Counted from the stretch's first letter, positions 15,110 to 25,225 are shown. The stretch is DNA of 64,000 nucleotides from Streptomyces sp. NBC_00704 (GCF_036226605.1 NZ_CP109000.1:1364001-1428000); one strand, 5' to 3'. Notes: generated by a model not told the origin, from the letters alone. A program made the numbers and translations.

Positions 15110-15967
15110 CTACGGGCGGTGCGGCGCGCCGCGGGCGGCCAGGGCCCGCTCGCCCGCCCTGCGCATGGCCTCCACCGGGGCCGGGGTCCGGCCGGTCATC
15201 CGCTCCACCTGGAGCACCGCCTGGTGCACCAGCAGGTCGAGGCCGCTGACCACGGCGCCGCCGGCCATGGACCAGCGTGCGGCCAGCTCGGTCGGCCAGG
15301 GGTCGTAGAGCACGTCGAAGAGGGCGGCGGGGCGCTCCGGCACCGAGGCGGCGAGGGCGTCCGTGGCGCCCGCCGGGGTGGTGGCGACGACCAGCGGGAA
15401 GCGCAGCGCGTCGGTGGCGTCCGCCCAGTCGGCGATCACGACCTCGGCGTCGAGCCGCTCGCCCCACTGCCGCATCTCGGCGGCGCGGGCCTCGCTGCGG
15501 ACGTAGGCGACGATCCGGCCGGCGCAGACCCGGGTGAGGGCGGCCAGCGCGGAGGACGCGGTGGCGCCGGCGCCGAGGATCGCGGCCGACTCGACCTGTT
15601 CGATGCCGCGTTCGCGCAGGGCGGCGACCATGCCGGGGATGTCGGTGTTGTCGCCGAGGCGGCGGCCGTCCCCGGCGAACACGAGGGTGTTGACGGCCTC
15701 GACGGAGGCGGCGGTCTCGCTGATCTCGTCGAGCAGCGGGATGACCGCGCGCTTGAGCGGCATGGTCAGCGACAGACCGGCCCATTCGGCGCCCAGCCCG
15801 TCGAGGAAGGCGGGCAGGGCCTCCTCGTCGACGTCGAAGCGGTCGTACGTCCACTCCGTGAGGTCCAGCGCCTCGTACGCGGCGCGGTGCAGCACCGGGG
15901 AGAGGGAGTGGGCGATGGGGCTGCCGAGCACGGCGGCCCGGCGGGCGTCAGTTGCCCGAGCTGGCAT
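15110..15967 (-). CDS. aroE: Shikimate dehydrogenase
   Basis: NADPH-dependent reduction of 3-dehydroshikimate to shikimate. The 285-residue protein has the substrate motif GSPIAHSLSPVLHRAAY, the NTD(I) segment DNTDIPG, and a Rossmann glycine-rich turn in ILGAGATASSA. The catalytic lysine is probably in TMPLKRAVIP. It overlaps the 3' end of mltG by 20 bases, so it is cotranscribed with that cell-wall gene rather than with aroC directly. Confidence 0.96.
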   Translation of the reverse strand: MPARATDARRAAVLGSPIAHSLSPVLHRAAYEALDLTEWTYDRFDVDEEALPAFLDGLGAEWAGLSLTMPLKRAVIPLLDEISETAASVEAVNTLVFAGDGRRLGDNTDIPGMVAALRERGIEQVESAAILGAGATASSALAALTRVCAGRIVAYVRSEARAAEMRQWGERLDAEVVIADWADATDALRFPLVVATTPAGATDALAASVPERPAALFDVLYDPWPTELAARWSMAGGAVVSGLDLLVHQAVLQVERMTGRTPAPVEAMRRAGERALAARGAPHRP

Positions 15968-17744
15968 CGAACTTTTCCTTGAGTCGCTTGAACTCGGCGT
16001 AGGTCTTGGCGAATTCGGTGTTGCTCTTGCCGTCGGTGGCGACGAAGTAGATCCAGCCGGCCGAGGTCGGGTTGAGCGTGGCCTTCAGCGCGTCCTCACC
16101 GGGGTTGCCGATCGGGCCGGGCGGCAGGCCCTTGTTGGTGTAGGTGTTGTACGGGTCCTTGTTCTTGTTGATCTCGGACTCGCTGATGTGGATCTTGCTC
16201 TCGCCCTTCAGGTAGTTGAAGGTCGAGTCGAACTGGAGCAGCTGGTTGGTCTGGTCGTTGGTGGGCTTGAGCCGGTTGTAGACGACCTCCGCCATCTTGC
16301 GGTAGTCGTCGTGCGTCTTGCCCTCGGCCTGGACCAGGCTGGCGACCGTGACGACCTGGAGCGGGCTGTCCAGCTTGAGTGCCTTGGCCTTGGCCGCGAA
16401 GTCGTACGCGCCGTAGACGTCGTTGGCGTGGTCGACCATGGCCTTGAGGACGGTCTCCGGCTTCATGCCCTTGGCCGCGTCGTAGGTGCCCGGGAAGAGG
16501 AAGCCCTCCAGCGGGTCCTTGATGTCCTCGTTGTCACCGGCCCACTCGGGCAGCCCGAGCGACGCGTGCTTGCTCTCCGCGACCTTCCGGGTCGTGCCGG
16601 GGGCGAGGCCGAGTTTCGCGTCGATGCCGCGGTAGACCGCTACGTTGCGCTGCCCCGGCGTCACCAGCACGTTGGCCTGGCTCTTGGGGTCGAGCATCAT
16701 CGCGACGGCGCTCTTCGCCGACATCTGCTTCTTCAGGATGTAGGCGCCCGCCTGGATCTTCCCCCCGTCGGGGTTGCTCGTGCACGCGGACACGAAGGCG
16801 TCGACGCTCTTGACGACGCCGGCCTCCTTCAGCAGACGGCCGATGTCCGCGCCGCCCGATCCCTTGGGCACCTGCACGCTCACCGTCTGGGCGGTGCCCG
16901 CGCCCGCGAAGTCGGGAGCCGCGCTGTAACGATTCTTGTAGTAGTGGTACCCGACATAGCCGACGCCGCCGAGGCCGCCGGCGAACACCAGGACGACGAC
17001 CAGACAGGCGCAGCCGTTGCGGCTCTTCTTCTTGCCCTTGGCGCTCTTCGCGCCGCCGGCGCCCTTGCCGCCCCGGCCGCGGCGCTTCCCGCGGTCCGGT
17101 TCCTCGTCCTCGTCGGCCTCGTCGTCGTCGCCCGCGAAGAACGCGTGCTCACCCTGGTCGGGTCCCGGGTCCCAGTCGGTGTTCTGCCCCGCTCCGGCCT
17201 CCGGGGCCGCCTCGGGCTCCGGTTCGCGCTCGGGTTCGGGACGCCGGCGGGCGGGCGGCTCCGGCGGCGGATACGCGTCCTGGGTGCCGTAGAAGTCCGG
17301 CTGCTGCGCGCCGTAGGCGGCGGCCTGCTGGCCGTAGGGGTCGCCGGGGTCGGCCGCGTAGGGGACGTGGGCGTGCGTGCCCGTCCCGTCCCAGCCGCCC
17401 TCCTGGTATCCCTCGTGGTAACCGTGCTGCTGGTTCTGCTGGGCGTACTGCTGCTGTCCCTGGCCGGGGTACTGCTGCTGGCCGTAGCCCTGGTACTGCG
17501 GGTCGTACGGGGCCTGTTGCCCGTCGTACTGCTGCCCCTGACCCTGGCTCCAGTCTCCGTACTCGCCCTGCTGGGGATGCTGCTGCTGCGGGTGCTGCTG
17601 CTGCGGGTAGTGGTGCTGCTGCTGGCCGCCGTAGGCAGGCTGATGACCCGTGGGGGCCTGCTGCCCCTCCCATCCGCCGTCCCCGTACAACGGGTCCTCC
17701 GGATGCCACGGTTCGGAGCCTGGGCCCCGGCCATACTCAGTCAT
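15948..17744 (-). CDS. mltG: MltG-type endolytic murein transglycosylase with Gln/Tyr-rich cytoplasmic domain
   Basis: MltG cleaves nascent peptidoglycan near the membrane and sets glycan chain length. The 598-residue protein has about 245 cytoplasmic residues: a Gln/Tyr/Gly/Pro-rich stretch (1-165, with QQQHP repeats), an acidic stretch (about 170-220) and a basic stretch (220-242). A membrane helix follows (about 245-265), then the extracytoplasmic YceG domain. The usual VEKE-type active-site signature reads ASLVQAEGK here, followed by the normal VVYNRL. The ATG has GGGGAT upstream. It is followed by aroE with a 20-base overlap. Confidence 0.93.
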   Translation of the reverse strand: MTEYGRGPGSEPWHPEDPLYGDGGWEGQQAPTGHQPAYGGQQQHHYPQQQHPQQQHPQQGEYGDWSQGQGQQYDGQQAPYDPQYQGYGQQQYPGQGQQQYAQQNQQHGYHEGYQEGGWDGTGTHAHVPYAADPGDPYGQQAAAYGAQQPDFYGTQDAYPPPEPPARRRPEPEREPEPEAAPEAGAGQNTDWDPGPDQGEHAFFAGDDDEADEDEEPDRGKRRGRGGKGAGGAKSAKGKKKSRNGCACLVVVLVFAGGLGGVGYVGYHYYKNRYSAAPDFAGAGTAQTVSVQVPKGSGGADIGRLLKEAGVVKSVDAFVSACTSNPDGGKIQAGAYILKKQMSAKSAVAMMLDPKSQANVLVTPGQRNVAVYRGIDAKLGLAPGTTRKVAESKHASLGLPEWAGDNEDIKDPLEGFLFPGTYDAAKGMKPETVLKAMVDHANDVYGAYDFAAKAKALKLDSPLQVVTVASLVQAEGKTHDDYRKMAEVVYNRLKPTNDQTNQLLQFDSTFNYLKGESKIHISESEINKNKDPYNTYTNKGLPPGPIGNPGEDALKATLNPTSAGWIYFVATDGKSNTEFAKTYAEFKRLKEKFDASSGN

Positions 17745-17867
17745 CGATCCCCTAGAGCCGCGAGGCGGCGATCACTCGGCTGTCGCGGGCCCGTCACCGT
17801 GCCGCCTCTCTCTGTGCGGCGGCTGTTCGAACACCACCACATCGCGCGGAACGTTACCGTATCGCGA

Positions 17868-18344
17868 TCAGACGACCACTTCGACGCCCTCGCCGGGCGC
17901 CTCGCCTGACACTCGTTCGGATTCCAGCGCCTGCTGCAGGATGATCACAGCCGCTGCCTGGTCGATCACCGAACGGCCCTTCTTGGCCTTCACGCCCGAG
18001 GCGCGCAGTCCCTGAGCGGCCGTCACGGTCGTCATCCTCTCGTCGACCAGACGTACGGATACGGGAGCGATCCCGTTCGCCAGTTCCTGTGCGAATCCGC
18101 GCACCTTCACCGCGGCGGGCCCCTCGCCCCCCTTGAGGGAGCGAGGGAGGCCGACGACGACCTCGATCGGCTCGTACTCCTCGACCAGCTGCTTCAGCCG
18201 GCGGTGGGCGGCCGGAACGTCCCGGCCGGGGACCGTCTCCACCGGAGTGGCGAGGATCCCGTCGGGGTCGCACGAGGCGACCCCGATCCGGGCGTCCCCG
18301 ACGTCGATCGCGAGCCGCCGGCCCCTGCGCATCGGACGGCTCAC
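17868..18344 (-). CDS. ruvX: Putative pre-16S rRNA nuclease / Holliday junction resolvase-like YqgF
   Basis: RNase H-fold protein of the YqgF family, linked to 16S rRNA 5' maturation and sometimes called a resolvase. Acidic residues expected of the fold are in [19 protein letters not shown] and LVDERMTT...[14 protein letters not shown] at 18344 overlaps the alaS stop (GTGA) and gives 158 residues. An ATG at 18332 gives 154 and cannot be excluded, since neither has a strong ribosome site. It is cotranscribed with alaS upstream. Confidence 0.92.
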   Translation of the reverse strand: MSRPMRRGRRLAIDVGDARIGVASCDPDGILATPVETVPGRDVPAAHRRLKQLVEEYEPIEVVVGLPRSLKGGEGPAAVKVRGFAQELANGIAPVSVRLVDERMTTVTAAQGLRASGVKAKKGRSVIDQAAAVIILQQALESERVSGEAPGEGVEVVV

Positions 18345-21013
18345 TTGGCCGATTCCGCCACGAGCCGCTCGACCGCGTCCACGGCGTCGCCGACGGCGGC
18401 CGCGTTCTGGCCGCCGCCCTGGGCGACGTCCGGCTTGCCGCCACCGCCCCCGCCGAGCGTCTTGGCGGCCGTGCGGACCAGCTCGCCGGCCTTCAGACCA
18501 CGCTCGCGGGCGGCCTCGTTGGTGGCGATGACCGTCAGCGGCTTGCCGTTGTTGACCGTGAAGAGGGCCACCACGGCTGCCCGGCCGCCCTGGATGCGGC
18601 CGCGTACGTCGAGGACCAGCCTGCGCAGGTCGTCCGGCGTGGTGCCGTCCGGGACCTGCCCGGTGACGACGGCGACGCCGTGGACGTCCTTGGCGGAGTC
18701 CACGAGACCCGCGGCGGCCTGAAGCACCTTCTCCGCGCGGAACTTCTCGATCTCCTTCTCGGCGTCCTTGAGCTTGCCGAGCATGGCGGAGACCTTCTCC
18801 GGAAGCTCCTCGGGGCGGCCCTTGACCAGCTCCTGGAGCTGGGCGACGACCGTGTGCTCGCGGGCGAGGAAGTGGTAGGCGTCGACGCCGACGAGGGCCT
18901 CGATCCGGCGCACGCCGGAACCGATGGACGACTCGCCCAGCAGCTTCACCAGGCCCAGCTGGGCGGTGTTGTGCACATGCGTGCCGCCGCACAGCTCCTT
19001 GGAGAAGTCGCCGATGGTGACGACGCGGACGCGCTCGCCGTACTTCTCGCCGAACTCGGCGATGGCGCCCTGCTTCTTGGCCTCGTCGATGCCCATGACC
19101 TCGGCCTGGACGTCGAGTTCGCGGGCGAGCACCTCGTTGATCTTCTGCTCGACGTCGGTCATCACGGCCGTCGGCACGGCGGCCGGGGAGCCGAAGTCGA
19201 AGCGGAAGCGGCCGGGCTGGTTCTCGGAACCGGCCTGGGCGGCCGAGGGGCCGAGGGCGTCGCGCAGCGCCTGGTGGGTGAGGTGGGTGGCGGAGTGGGC
19301 GCGGGCGATGGCCGTGCGCCGGCGCCGGTCGATCGAGGCGTGGGCCTTGGAACCGACCGTGACCTCGCCGACCTGGACGACGCCCTTGTGGACGTACACG
19401 CCGGGCACCGGCTTCTGGGTGTCGCGGATCTCGACGATCGCGCCGGTGTCCACCCGGATCCGGCCGGTGTCGCCGATCTGGCCGCCGCCCTCGGCGTAGA
19501 ACGGGGTGCGGTCGAGGACGATCTCGATCTCGTCGCCCTCGGAGGCGGCGGGCGAGGAGGCGCCGTCGACGAGGATGCCGACGATCGTGGACTCGCCCTC
19601 GGTGTCGGAGTAGCCGATGAACTCGGTGGCCCCGGCCTGGTCGGCGATCTCGCGGTAGGCGCCCACGCCGGCGTGGCCGGTCTTCTTGGCCTGGGCGTCG
19701 GCCTTGGCCTTGTCCCGCTGCTCCTTCATCAGGCGGCGGAAGCCGTCCTCGTCCACGGAGAGGCCCTGTTCGGCGGCCATCTCCAGGGTGAGGTCGATCG
19801 GGAAGCCCCAGGTGTCGTGCAGCAGGAAGGCCTTGTCGCCGGCGAGGACCGCGCCGCCGGACTGCTTCGTCTCGCTGATGGCCGTGTCGAGGATGTTCGT
19901 GCCGGCCTTCAGCGTCTTGAGGAAGGCGGCCTCCTCGGCGAGGGCCACGGTCTCGATGCGCTGCCGGTCGGTGACCAGCTCCGGGTACTGCTGCCCCATC
20001 ATCTCGATGACGGTGTCGATGAGGTCCTTGACGACCGGGCCGGTGGCGCCCAGGAGGCGCATGTTGCGGATGGCGCGGCGCATGATGCGGCGCAGCACGT
20101 AACCGCGGCCCTCGTTGCCGGGGGTGACGCCGTCGCCGATGAGCATCACGGACGTGCGCATGTGGTCGGTGACCACGCGCAGCGAGACGTCCGAGTCGTG
20201 GGCCTCGCCGTAGGCGACGCCGGTCAGCTCGGTGGCCTTCCTGATGACGGCCATGGAGGTGTCGATCTCGTACATGTTCTGCACGCCCTGCAGAATCATG
20301 GCGAGGCGCTCCAGGCCGAGGCCCGTGTCGATGTTCTTGCTCGGCAGCTCGCCGAGGATCTCGAAGTTGTCCTTGCCGATGCCCTCGCCGCGCTCGTACT
20401 GCATGAAGACGAGGTTCCAGATCTCCACGTACCGCTCGTCGTTGACGGCGGGGCCGCCCTCGACGCCGAACTCGGGGCCGCGGTCGTAGTTGATCTCGGA
20501 ACAGGGGCCGCAGGGTCCGGGGACGCCCATGGACCAGTAGTTGTCCTTCATGCCGAGGCGCTGGATGCGCTCCCTGGGCACGCCGACGACCTCGTGCCAG
20601 ATGCGCTCGGCCTCGTCGTCGTCCTTGTAGACGGTGATCCAGAGCCGCTCCGGGTCCAGGCCGTAACCGCCCTTGTCCTGGGCGCTGGTGAGCAGCTCCC
20701 AGGCGTACTCGATGGCGCCTTGCTTGAAGTAGTCGCCGAAGGAGAAGTTGCCGCACATCTGGAAGAACGTGCCGTGGCGGGTGGTCTTGCCGACCTCTTC
20801 GATGTCCGGCGTGCGCACGCACTTCTGCACGCTGGTGGCGCGCGCCCACGGCGGCTTGACCTCGCCGAGGAAGTACGGCTTGAAGGGGACCATGCCGGCG
20901 GGGACGAGGAGCAGAGTCGGGTCGTCCGCGATGAGCGACGCCGAAGGGACGACGGTGTGCCCGCGCTCCTCGTAGAAGCTCAGCCAGCGGCGGCGAATCT
21001 CGGCCGACTCCAT
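18341..21013 (-). CDS. alaS: Alanine--tRNA ligase
   Basis: Charges tRNA-Ala and edits mischarged Ser/Gly. The 890-residue protein has a class II catalytic core at the N-terminus ([26 protein letters not shown]), an editing domain with zinc ligands HSATH and CGGTH, and a C-terminal region ending in the glycine-rich [15 protein letters not shown] typical of C-Ala/DHHA1. The length is standard. The ATG start shares one base with the stop of the upstream small membrane protein gene, and the stop overlaps ruvX. Confidence 0.98.
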   Translation of the reverse strand: MESAEIRRRWLSFYEERGHTVVPSASLIADDPTLLLVPAGMVPFKPYFLGEVKPPWARATSVQKCVRTPDIEEVGKTTRHGTFFQMCGNFSFGDYFKQGAIEYAWELLTSAQDKGGYGLDPERLWITVYKDDDEAERIWHEVVGVPRERIQRLGMKDNYWSMGVPGPCGPCSEINYDRGPEFGVEGGPAVNDERYVEIWNLVFMQYERGEGIGKDNFEILGELPSKNIDTGLGLERLAMILQGVQNMYEIDTSMAVIRKATELTGVAYGEAHDSDVSLRVVTDHMRTSVMLIGDGVTPGNEGRGYVLRRIMRRAIRNMRLLGATGPVVKDLIDTVIEMMGQQYPELVTDRQRIETVALAEEAAFLKTLKAGTNILDTAISETKQSGGAVLAGDKAFLLHDTWGFPIDLTLEMAAEQGLSVDEDGFRRLMKEQRDKAKADAQAKKTGHAGVGAYREIADQAGATEFIGYSDTEGESTIVGILVDGASSPAASEGDEIEIVLDRTPFYAEGGGQIGDTGRIRVDTGAIVEIRDTQKPVPGVYVHKGVVQVGEVTVGSKAHASIDRRRRTAIARAHSATHLTHQALRDALGPSAAQAGSENQPGRFRFDFGSPAAVPTAVMTDVEQKINEVLARELDVQAEVMGIDEAKKQGAIAEFGEKYGERVRVVTIGDFSKELCGGTHVHNTAQLGLVKLLGESSIGSGVRRIEALVGVDAYHFLAREHTVVAQLQELVKGRPEELPEKVSAMLGKLKDAEKEIEKFRAEKVLQAAAGLVDSAKDVHGVAVVTGQVPDGTTPDDLRRLVLDVRGRIQGGRAAVVALFTVNNGKPLTVIATNEAARERGLKAGELVRTAAKTLGGGGGGKPDVAQGGGQNAAAVGDAVDAVERLVAESAK

Positions 21014-21384
21014 CAGTGGTCCTCATTCCGGTTGTACGGGTTCTTCTGCTGCGAGTACGTCGTGTCGTCGAGGCGGCCGGAGCGCCCGGACGGGCCGCGG
21101 CCGTTCTCGATGGCGGGGTGTCGCCTGGGTGCGGGGAGCGCGGGGTCCTCGTGGATCCCGAGCGCCTCCCCCAGTTCGGCCTCGCGCTGGGCCATGTTGT
21201 CGCGGACGTCGAGCGCGAAGCCGACCGCCCGGTCCTTGAGGCGGGCTCCCGTCTCGAGCGCCTTGTTCGCCGCGGTGGCGGCGAGGCTCTCGGGGGTCAG
21301 CTGCCTCAGCTTGCGGTTGACCTTGGTGGTGGCCCAGACACCGGCGGCGACGCCCGTGCTGAACCAGAAGGTGCGGCGGAACAT
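21013..21384 (-). CDS. Small membrane-associated protein, DUF6167-like
   Basis: A 123-residue protein with a short N-terminal hydrophobic segment (about residues 5-20, [17 protein letters not shown]), an amphipathic helical middle and a polar C-terminal tail ending NPYNRNEDH. It belongs to a family of small unknown proteins found beside alaS in Streptomyces; the DUF name is from memory. It shares one base with the alaS start and follows the DUF948 gene by 9 bases, so the set is one operon. Function unknown. Confidence 0.85.
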   Translation of the reverse strand: MFRRTFWFSTGVAAGVWATTKVNRKLRQLTPESLAATAANKALETGARLKDRAVGFALDVRDNMAQREAELGEALGIHEDPALPAPRRHPAIENGRGPSGRSGRLDDTTYSQQKNPYNRNEDH

Positions 21385-21393
21385 CGCTGGCTC

Positions 21394-21834
21394 TCAGTCC
21401 CTCTTTCCACGGGGCTTGCGCTTCTCCCGCCGGGAGACCGTGCGGCCCACGATCACGGTACGCCGGGGGTCCCCGGCGGGCATGCCGTCCTTGCGGCCGC
21501 CGAGGGCCCGCCGCACGCCGTAGCCGAAGGCGGCGACCTTCACCAGGGGGCCGCCGAAGGTGGAGGCGACGGTGGTGGAGAGCGCCGAGGCGTTCGACGT
21601 GACTTCCTGGACGTCGGTGGCGATCGCGTCGACCCGGTCGATCTGGGTCTGCGCGGAGCGCACCGCCGCGGAGGCGTCGGCGAGCAGCGGGACGGCCTGT
21701 TCGGTCACGTCCGCGACGAGCCTGGTCGTCGCTCTGAGCGTCTGGGCCAGCCTCGCCAGCGCGACGGCGAGGAAGGACACCAGGATCGCCCAGAACACGG
21801 CCACCAGGATGCCGGCCACCTCTCCACCGGACAC
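21394..21834 (-). CDS. DUF948-type membrane protein
   Basis: A 146-residue protein with an N-terminal membrane helix (about residues 6-27, VAGILVAVFWAILVSFLAVAL), then a long amphipathic helix resembling methyl-accepting or coiled-coil segments (ADVTEQAVPLLADASAAVRS ...), and a basic C-terminus (RREKRKPRGKRD). This matches the DUF948 family of unknown function. The start is GTG. It heads the operon leading to alaS and ruvX. No catalytic residues are apparent; a scaffold role is possible but not shown. Confidence 0.87.
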   Translation of the reverse strand: MSGGEVAGILVAVFWAILVSFLAVALARLAQTLRATTRLVADVTEQAVPLLADASAAVRSAQTQIDRVDAIATDVQEVTSNASALSTTVASTFGGPLVKVAAFGYGVRRALGGRKDGMPAGDPRRTVIVGRTVSRREKRKPRGKRD

Positions 21835-21949
21835 TGCGCACCCGCTCCCTGTGCTGACGGACAGCTGTCTCTGCAGCTCCTCTGGAGGCGAGCCTATCGC
21901 GCCGACGCGGCCGTTCCGTACCGGATTAGGGGTGCGCGAAGACCCGCCG

Positions 21950-21973
21950 CCCCGCCCGCTCCGAAGGGCGGGG
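21950..21973 (-). terminator. GC-rich hairpin downstream of rpsD
   Basis: An 8-bp stem (21950-21957 with 21966-21973, CCCCGCCC/GGGCGGGG) with an 8-base loop lies about 60 bases beyond the rpsD stop on the minus strand. There is no T tract. It is a reasonable rpsD terminator. Confidence 0.5.
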
Positions 21974-22031
21974 GGACGACGGGCCGGGGCGCGGAAGTCC
22001 TACGACGGCCGCGGGCCGATCCGGGAGGGGA

Positions 22032-22646
22032 TCAGCGGGCGTAGTACTCGACGACGAGCTGCTCGTCGCAGATCACCGGGATCTCCTTGCGGTTCGGCTC
22101 GCGGTCCAGGCGGAAGGCCAGGGCGCCGAGGTTCACCTGGAGGTAGCGCGGGGTCTCGCCGTCGGGGGCGAAGCCACCGGCGCGGGCGACCTCGAAGAGC
22201 GTCTTGCCGCGGCTGCGCTCGCGGACCATCACGACGTCGTCGGGACGGACGCGGAAGGAGGGCTTGTCGACCTTCTGGCCGTTGACCTCGATGTGGCCGT
22301 GGACGACCATCTGGCGGGCCTGGTAGATCGTGCGGGCGATGCCCGACCGCAGGACCAGCGCGTCGAGACGGCGCTCGAGCTCGATGATCAGGGCCTCACC
22401 GGTCTTGCCCTGGACCTTGGAGGCACGCTCGTAGGCGCGGACGAGCTGGCGCTCGGACACGTCGTACTGCGCGCGCAGACGCTGCTTCTCGAGCAGACGG
22501 ACCTTGTAGTCCGAGTTCTGCTTGCGGCCACGGCCGTGCTCGCCCGGCGGGTAGGGGCGGGCCTCGAAGTACTTGACGGCCTTCGGGGTGAGCGCGATGC
22601 CGAGGGCACGCGACTTCTTGACCTTGGGGCGGGGCTGGTTCGCCAC
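22032..22646 (-). CDS. rpsD: 30S ribosomal protein S4, cysteine-free N-terminal form
   Basis: S4 is a primary 16S rRNA-binding protein that nucleates small-subunit assembly. The 204-residue protein has an extended N-terminus and the S4 RNA-binding domain ([33 protein letters not shown]). The N-terminal region lacks the Cys residues that form a zinc knuckle in many S4 proteins; the only Cys is near the C-terminus (PVICDEQ), so this is a C-minus form. The start is GTG. The gene stands alone rather than in the alpha operon, with a long structured leader upstream. Confidence 0.97.
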   Translation of the reverse strand: MANQPRPKVKKSRALGIALTPKAVKYFEARPYPPGEHGRGRKQNSDYKVRLLEKQRLRAQYDVSERQLVRAYERASKVQGKTGEALIIELERRLDALVLRSGIARTIYQARQMVVHGHIEVNGQKVDKPSFRVRPDDVVMVRERSRGKTLFEVARAGGFAPDGETPRYLQVNLGALAFRLDREPNRKEIPVICDEQLVVEYYAR

Positions 22647-22858
22647 TGTCTCTCATTTCCTGGTTCGGCTTGTCAGGGTGGAGGGAGGTCGCAATCCGCA
22701 GCCGGGGAAACCCGTCGGGTCCGCATGGGACCTGTCGGGCAGCCGCTCCCCTGGTCTGGGCACATACGTGCAGCACGCGAGTGGCCCACCGACCGTTTCC
22801 GGGAATCCGGGTGGTGGTGGGCTGCCCGCGACACCTTCGACGGTGCGCGACGCTCCTT

Positions 22859-22884
22859 GGAGCCGGTCCGAAGACCGGTGCTCC
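22859..22884 (-). terminator. UUCG-capped hairpin after rarA
   Basis: On the minus strand CCGGTC-TTCG-GACCGG forms a 6-bp stem with a stable UUCG tetraloop, extended by GGAG/CTCC across a 2-base bulge. It lies about 60 bases after the rarA stop. There is no T tract. Confidence 0.5.
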
Positions 22885-22891
22885 GGCTGAC

Positions 22892-22914
22892 TGTCCCGTT
22901 CTGACTGCACGGGA
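22892..22914 (-). terminator. Second hairpin after rarA
   Basis: Arms 22892-22898 and 22908-22914 (GTCCCGT/ACGGGAC) form a 7-bp stem with a 9-base loop, about 30 bases after the rarA stop. With the UUCG hairpin that follows it could form a tandem terminator. Confidence 0.45.
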
Positions 22915-22944
22915 CCCAGCGCTTCGGGCGAGTCTACAGGGTGC

Positions 22945-24300
22945 TCAGGACCCCTTGCGACCGAGGCGCTGCCGGGTCCATTCGACGGCGTCCGCGTAGC
23001 GGGCCTCGGCTCCGTGCCGGGTGGGCGTGTAGTACTCCCGGCCGTGGACCGCGTCCGGCGCGTACTGCTGGGCGGCGATGCCCTCCGGCAGGTCGTGCGG
23101 GTACACGTACCCCTGTGCGTGGCCCAGCTTGGCGGCGCCCTTGTAGTGCCCGTCGCGCAGGTGCGGCGGGACGGGCCCGGCCAGGCCCTTGCGGACGTCC
23201 TCCAGGGCGGCGCCGACCGCCGTGGTCGCGGCGTTGGACTTGGGGGCCAGGGCGAGCGCGATGGTGGCGTGGCTGAGCGTGAGGGCGGCCTCGGGGAAGC
23301 CGATCATCGCGACGGCCTGGGCGGCGGCCACCGCGATCGGCAGGGCCTGGGGATCGGCGAGGCCGATGTCCTCGCTGGCGGAGATCATCAGGCGGCGGGC
23401 GATGAAGCGCGGGTCCTCGCCGGCCTCGATCATGCGGGCCAGGTAGTGCAGGGCGGCGTCCACGTCGGAGCCCCGGATGGACTTGATCAGGGCGCTGGCG
23501 ACGTCGTAGTGCTGGTCGCCGTCGCGGTCGTACTTCACCGCGGCCCGGTCGACGGTCTGTTCCAGCGTCTGGAGGCTGATCCGCGTCTCGTCCTGGTCGA
23601 GGGCGGCGCCGGCGGCGGCCTCCAGGGCGGTCAGGGCGCGCCGGGCGTCGCCGCCGGCGATGCGCAGGAGGTGCGCCTCGGTCTCCTCGGGGAGGGTGAC
23701 GGCGCCCTTGAGGCCGCGGTCGTCGGCCAGGGCGCGCCGGACGAGGCCGCGCAGGTCGTCGTCCGTGAGGGGTTCGAGGGTCAGCAGGAGGGAGCGGGAC
23801 AGCAGCGGGGAGATGACCGAGAAGTAGGGGTTCTCGGTGGTCGCCGCGATCAGCGTCACCCAGCGGTTCTCCACGGCCGGGAGGAGGGAGTCCTGCTGGG
23901 CCTTGCTGAAGCGGTGGATCTCGTCGAGGAAGAGGACGGTCTCCTTGCCGAAGCCGCCGATGGCGCGGCGCGCGCCGTCGATGACCGCGCGGACCTCCTT
24001 GACCCCGGCGGTGATGGCCGACAGTTCGACGAACCGCTTGTCGGTGGCCTTGGACACGACGTAGGCCAGGGTGGTCTTCCCGGTGCCCGGCGGCCCCCAG
24101 AGGATCACGGAGGAGGGCCCGGCCGGGCCCTTGGCGCCGTCGCCGACCAGACGGCGCAGCGGTGAGCCGGGTTTCAGCAGGTGCTGCTGGCCCACCACCT
24201 CGTCGAGGGTGCGCGGGCGCATCCGGACCGCCAGGGGGCTCCCGGCGGGGTCCTTCTCCTGGCGGTCTTCCGCTGCGGCGGTGAACAGGTCGGGCTCCAC
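22945..24300 (-). CDS. rarA: Replication-associated recombination protein A (MgsA/Mgs1 AAA+ ATPase)
   Basis: AAA+ ATPase related to clamp loaders and RuvB, acting at stalled forks. The 451-residue protein has Walker [10 protein letters not shown], Walker [11 protein letters not shown], sensor 1 AATTENP, and the RarA-specific C-terminal tetramerisation region ([39 protein letters not shown]). The start is GTG with [12 protein letters not shown], a usual family N-terminus. Upstream is the VKOR gene with a 53-base gap; downstream are the tandem hairpins before rpsD. Confidence 0.97.
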   Translation of the reverse strand: MEPDLFTAAAEDRQEKDPAGSPLAVRMRPRTLDEVVGQQHLLKPGSPLRRLVGDGAKGPAGPSSVILWGPPGTGKTTLAYVVSKATDKRFVELSAITAGVKEVRAVIDGARRAIGGFGKETVLFLDEIHRFSKAQQDSLLPAVENRWVTLIAATTENPYFSVISPLLSRSLLLTLEPLTDDDLRGLVRRALADDRGLKGAVTLPEETEAHLLRIAGGDARRALTALEAAAGAALDQDETRISLQTLEQTVDRAAVKYDRDGDQHYDVASALIKSIRGSDVDAALHYLARMIEAGEDPRFIARRLMISASEDIGLADPQALPIAVAAAQAVAMIGFPEAALTLSHATIALALAPKSNAATTAVGAALEDVRKGLAGPVPPHLRDGHYKGAAKLGHAQGYVYPHDLPEGIAAQQYAPDAVHGREYYTPTRHGAEARYADAVEWTRQRLGRKGS

Positions 24301-24353
24301 ACGTCGGAGCCTACGTCAGGGGTACGACACTCCCGCCGGGTGCGGCGACGGGC

Positions 24354-25013
24354 TCAGGCCCAGAGGTCGGCGCCCCAGCGGGTGAGGACCAGCATGGCGA
24401 TGATGCCGACGTGGGTGGCCGGCAGGACCCAGGTGAACTCGCCGAAGAACCGCTTGAGCCCGTCCGGCGCGGGCAGGAAGCCGTTGCGCACGTTGGACGA
24501 GGTGACGTACCAGAACATGGTGATCGTCGCGACCCAGGCCAGCGAGCACCACAGGCACAGGGCGTTGATGTTGTACAGCGACTGGTACTGGAGCCACGTG
24601 ACGAAGCCCACGCCGAACAGCGTGCCGGCGTTGAAGGTCAGCCAGTACCAGCGGGGGAAGCGGGCGCCGGCCAGCAGGCTCATGGCCACGCAGACGACGA
24701 TGCCGTACGTGACCAGGCCGAGCATCGGGTTCGGGAACCCGAAGACGGCGGCCTGCTTGCTCTCCATGACGCTGCCGCAGCTGATGATCGGGCTGATGCT
24801 GCAACTCGGCGTGTAGCTCCTGCCCTCGACCTTGGCCTCGAGGATCTTGAACTTGTCGAGCGTGATGACCCAGGCGGCGAGCACACCGGCAGCGCCGGTG
24901 ATCAGCAGCAGGATCGCCAACGCACGGCTGCCGCCCACGGTCCGTGGCTCCGGCGCGGCGACGCGTCCGGGCTCGGATTCCGTGGAGACGTCTTTGACTG
25001 TCGTCTTGCTCAT
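24354..25013 (-). CDS. Vitamin K epoxide reductase (VKOR) family protein
   Basis: Membrane quinone-dependent oxidase that reoxidises DsbA-like thiol oxidases and so drives disulfide formation outside the cytoplasm. The 219-residue protein has about 30 polar N-terminal residues, about five membrane helices, the loop cysteine pair [13 protein letters not shown] and the quinone-side CXXC in ALCLWCS. There is no fused thioredoxin domain, so a separate partner must exist. The ATG at 25013 was chosen because longer frames run into the hisS region and lose conservation. Confidence 0.93.
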   Translation of the reverse strand: MSKTTVKDVSTESEPGRVAAPEPRTVGGSRALAILLLITGAAGVLAAWVITLDKFKILEAKVEGRSYTPSCSISPIISCGSVMESKQAAVFGFPNPMLGLVTYGIVVCVAMSLLAGARFPRWYWLTFNAGTLFGVGFVTWLQYQSLYNINALCLWCSLAWVATITMFWYVTSSNVRNGFLPAPDGLKRFFGEFTWVLPATHVGIIAMLVLTRWGADLWA

Positions 25014-25225
25014 CACGCCGATTCCGTCACTTGAGAGGGACCATCTTCGGGCAGGGGACATTGTGCCGCACCGGACCGTGTCTCCACCGTTCGGCGGACA
25101 TAAGGAAGTACGCACGGCGGGCCCCGAGCGTTCGGTTTCGGCCGATGGGCGAAGCGGACCGGCACACACGAACGAAGGGTGCCGGACCACCCGGCCCGGC
25201 ACCCCCCGGACACCCGGACGGGGGA

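Larger units (their letters stand above)
22647..22944 (-). other. rpsD leader/intergenic region with several hairpins
   Basis: The 298-base gap between rarA and rpsD has no gene. On the minus strand it holds two hairpins near rarA (listed separately). Closer to rpsD, around 22788-22822, CCCACCGACC pairs with GGTGGTGGG around an inner partly self-complementary TTCCGGGAA. S4 represses its own synthesis through mRNA structure in several bacteria, so an autoregulatory leader is possible here, but I cannot identify the known S4 fold by eye. Confidence 0.4.

Noticed and set aside
17430..17650. Short repeats in this region as a possible CRISPR or tandem repeat array
   Set aside because: They are CAG/CTG-rich codons of the mltG Gln-rich region, without spacer-repeat periodicity.
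22647..22944. Small open frames in the rpsD leader
   Set aside because: They lack ribosome sites and conserved-looking sequence; hairpins and promoter function explain the region better.
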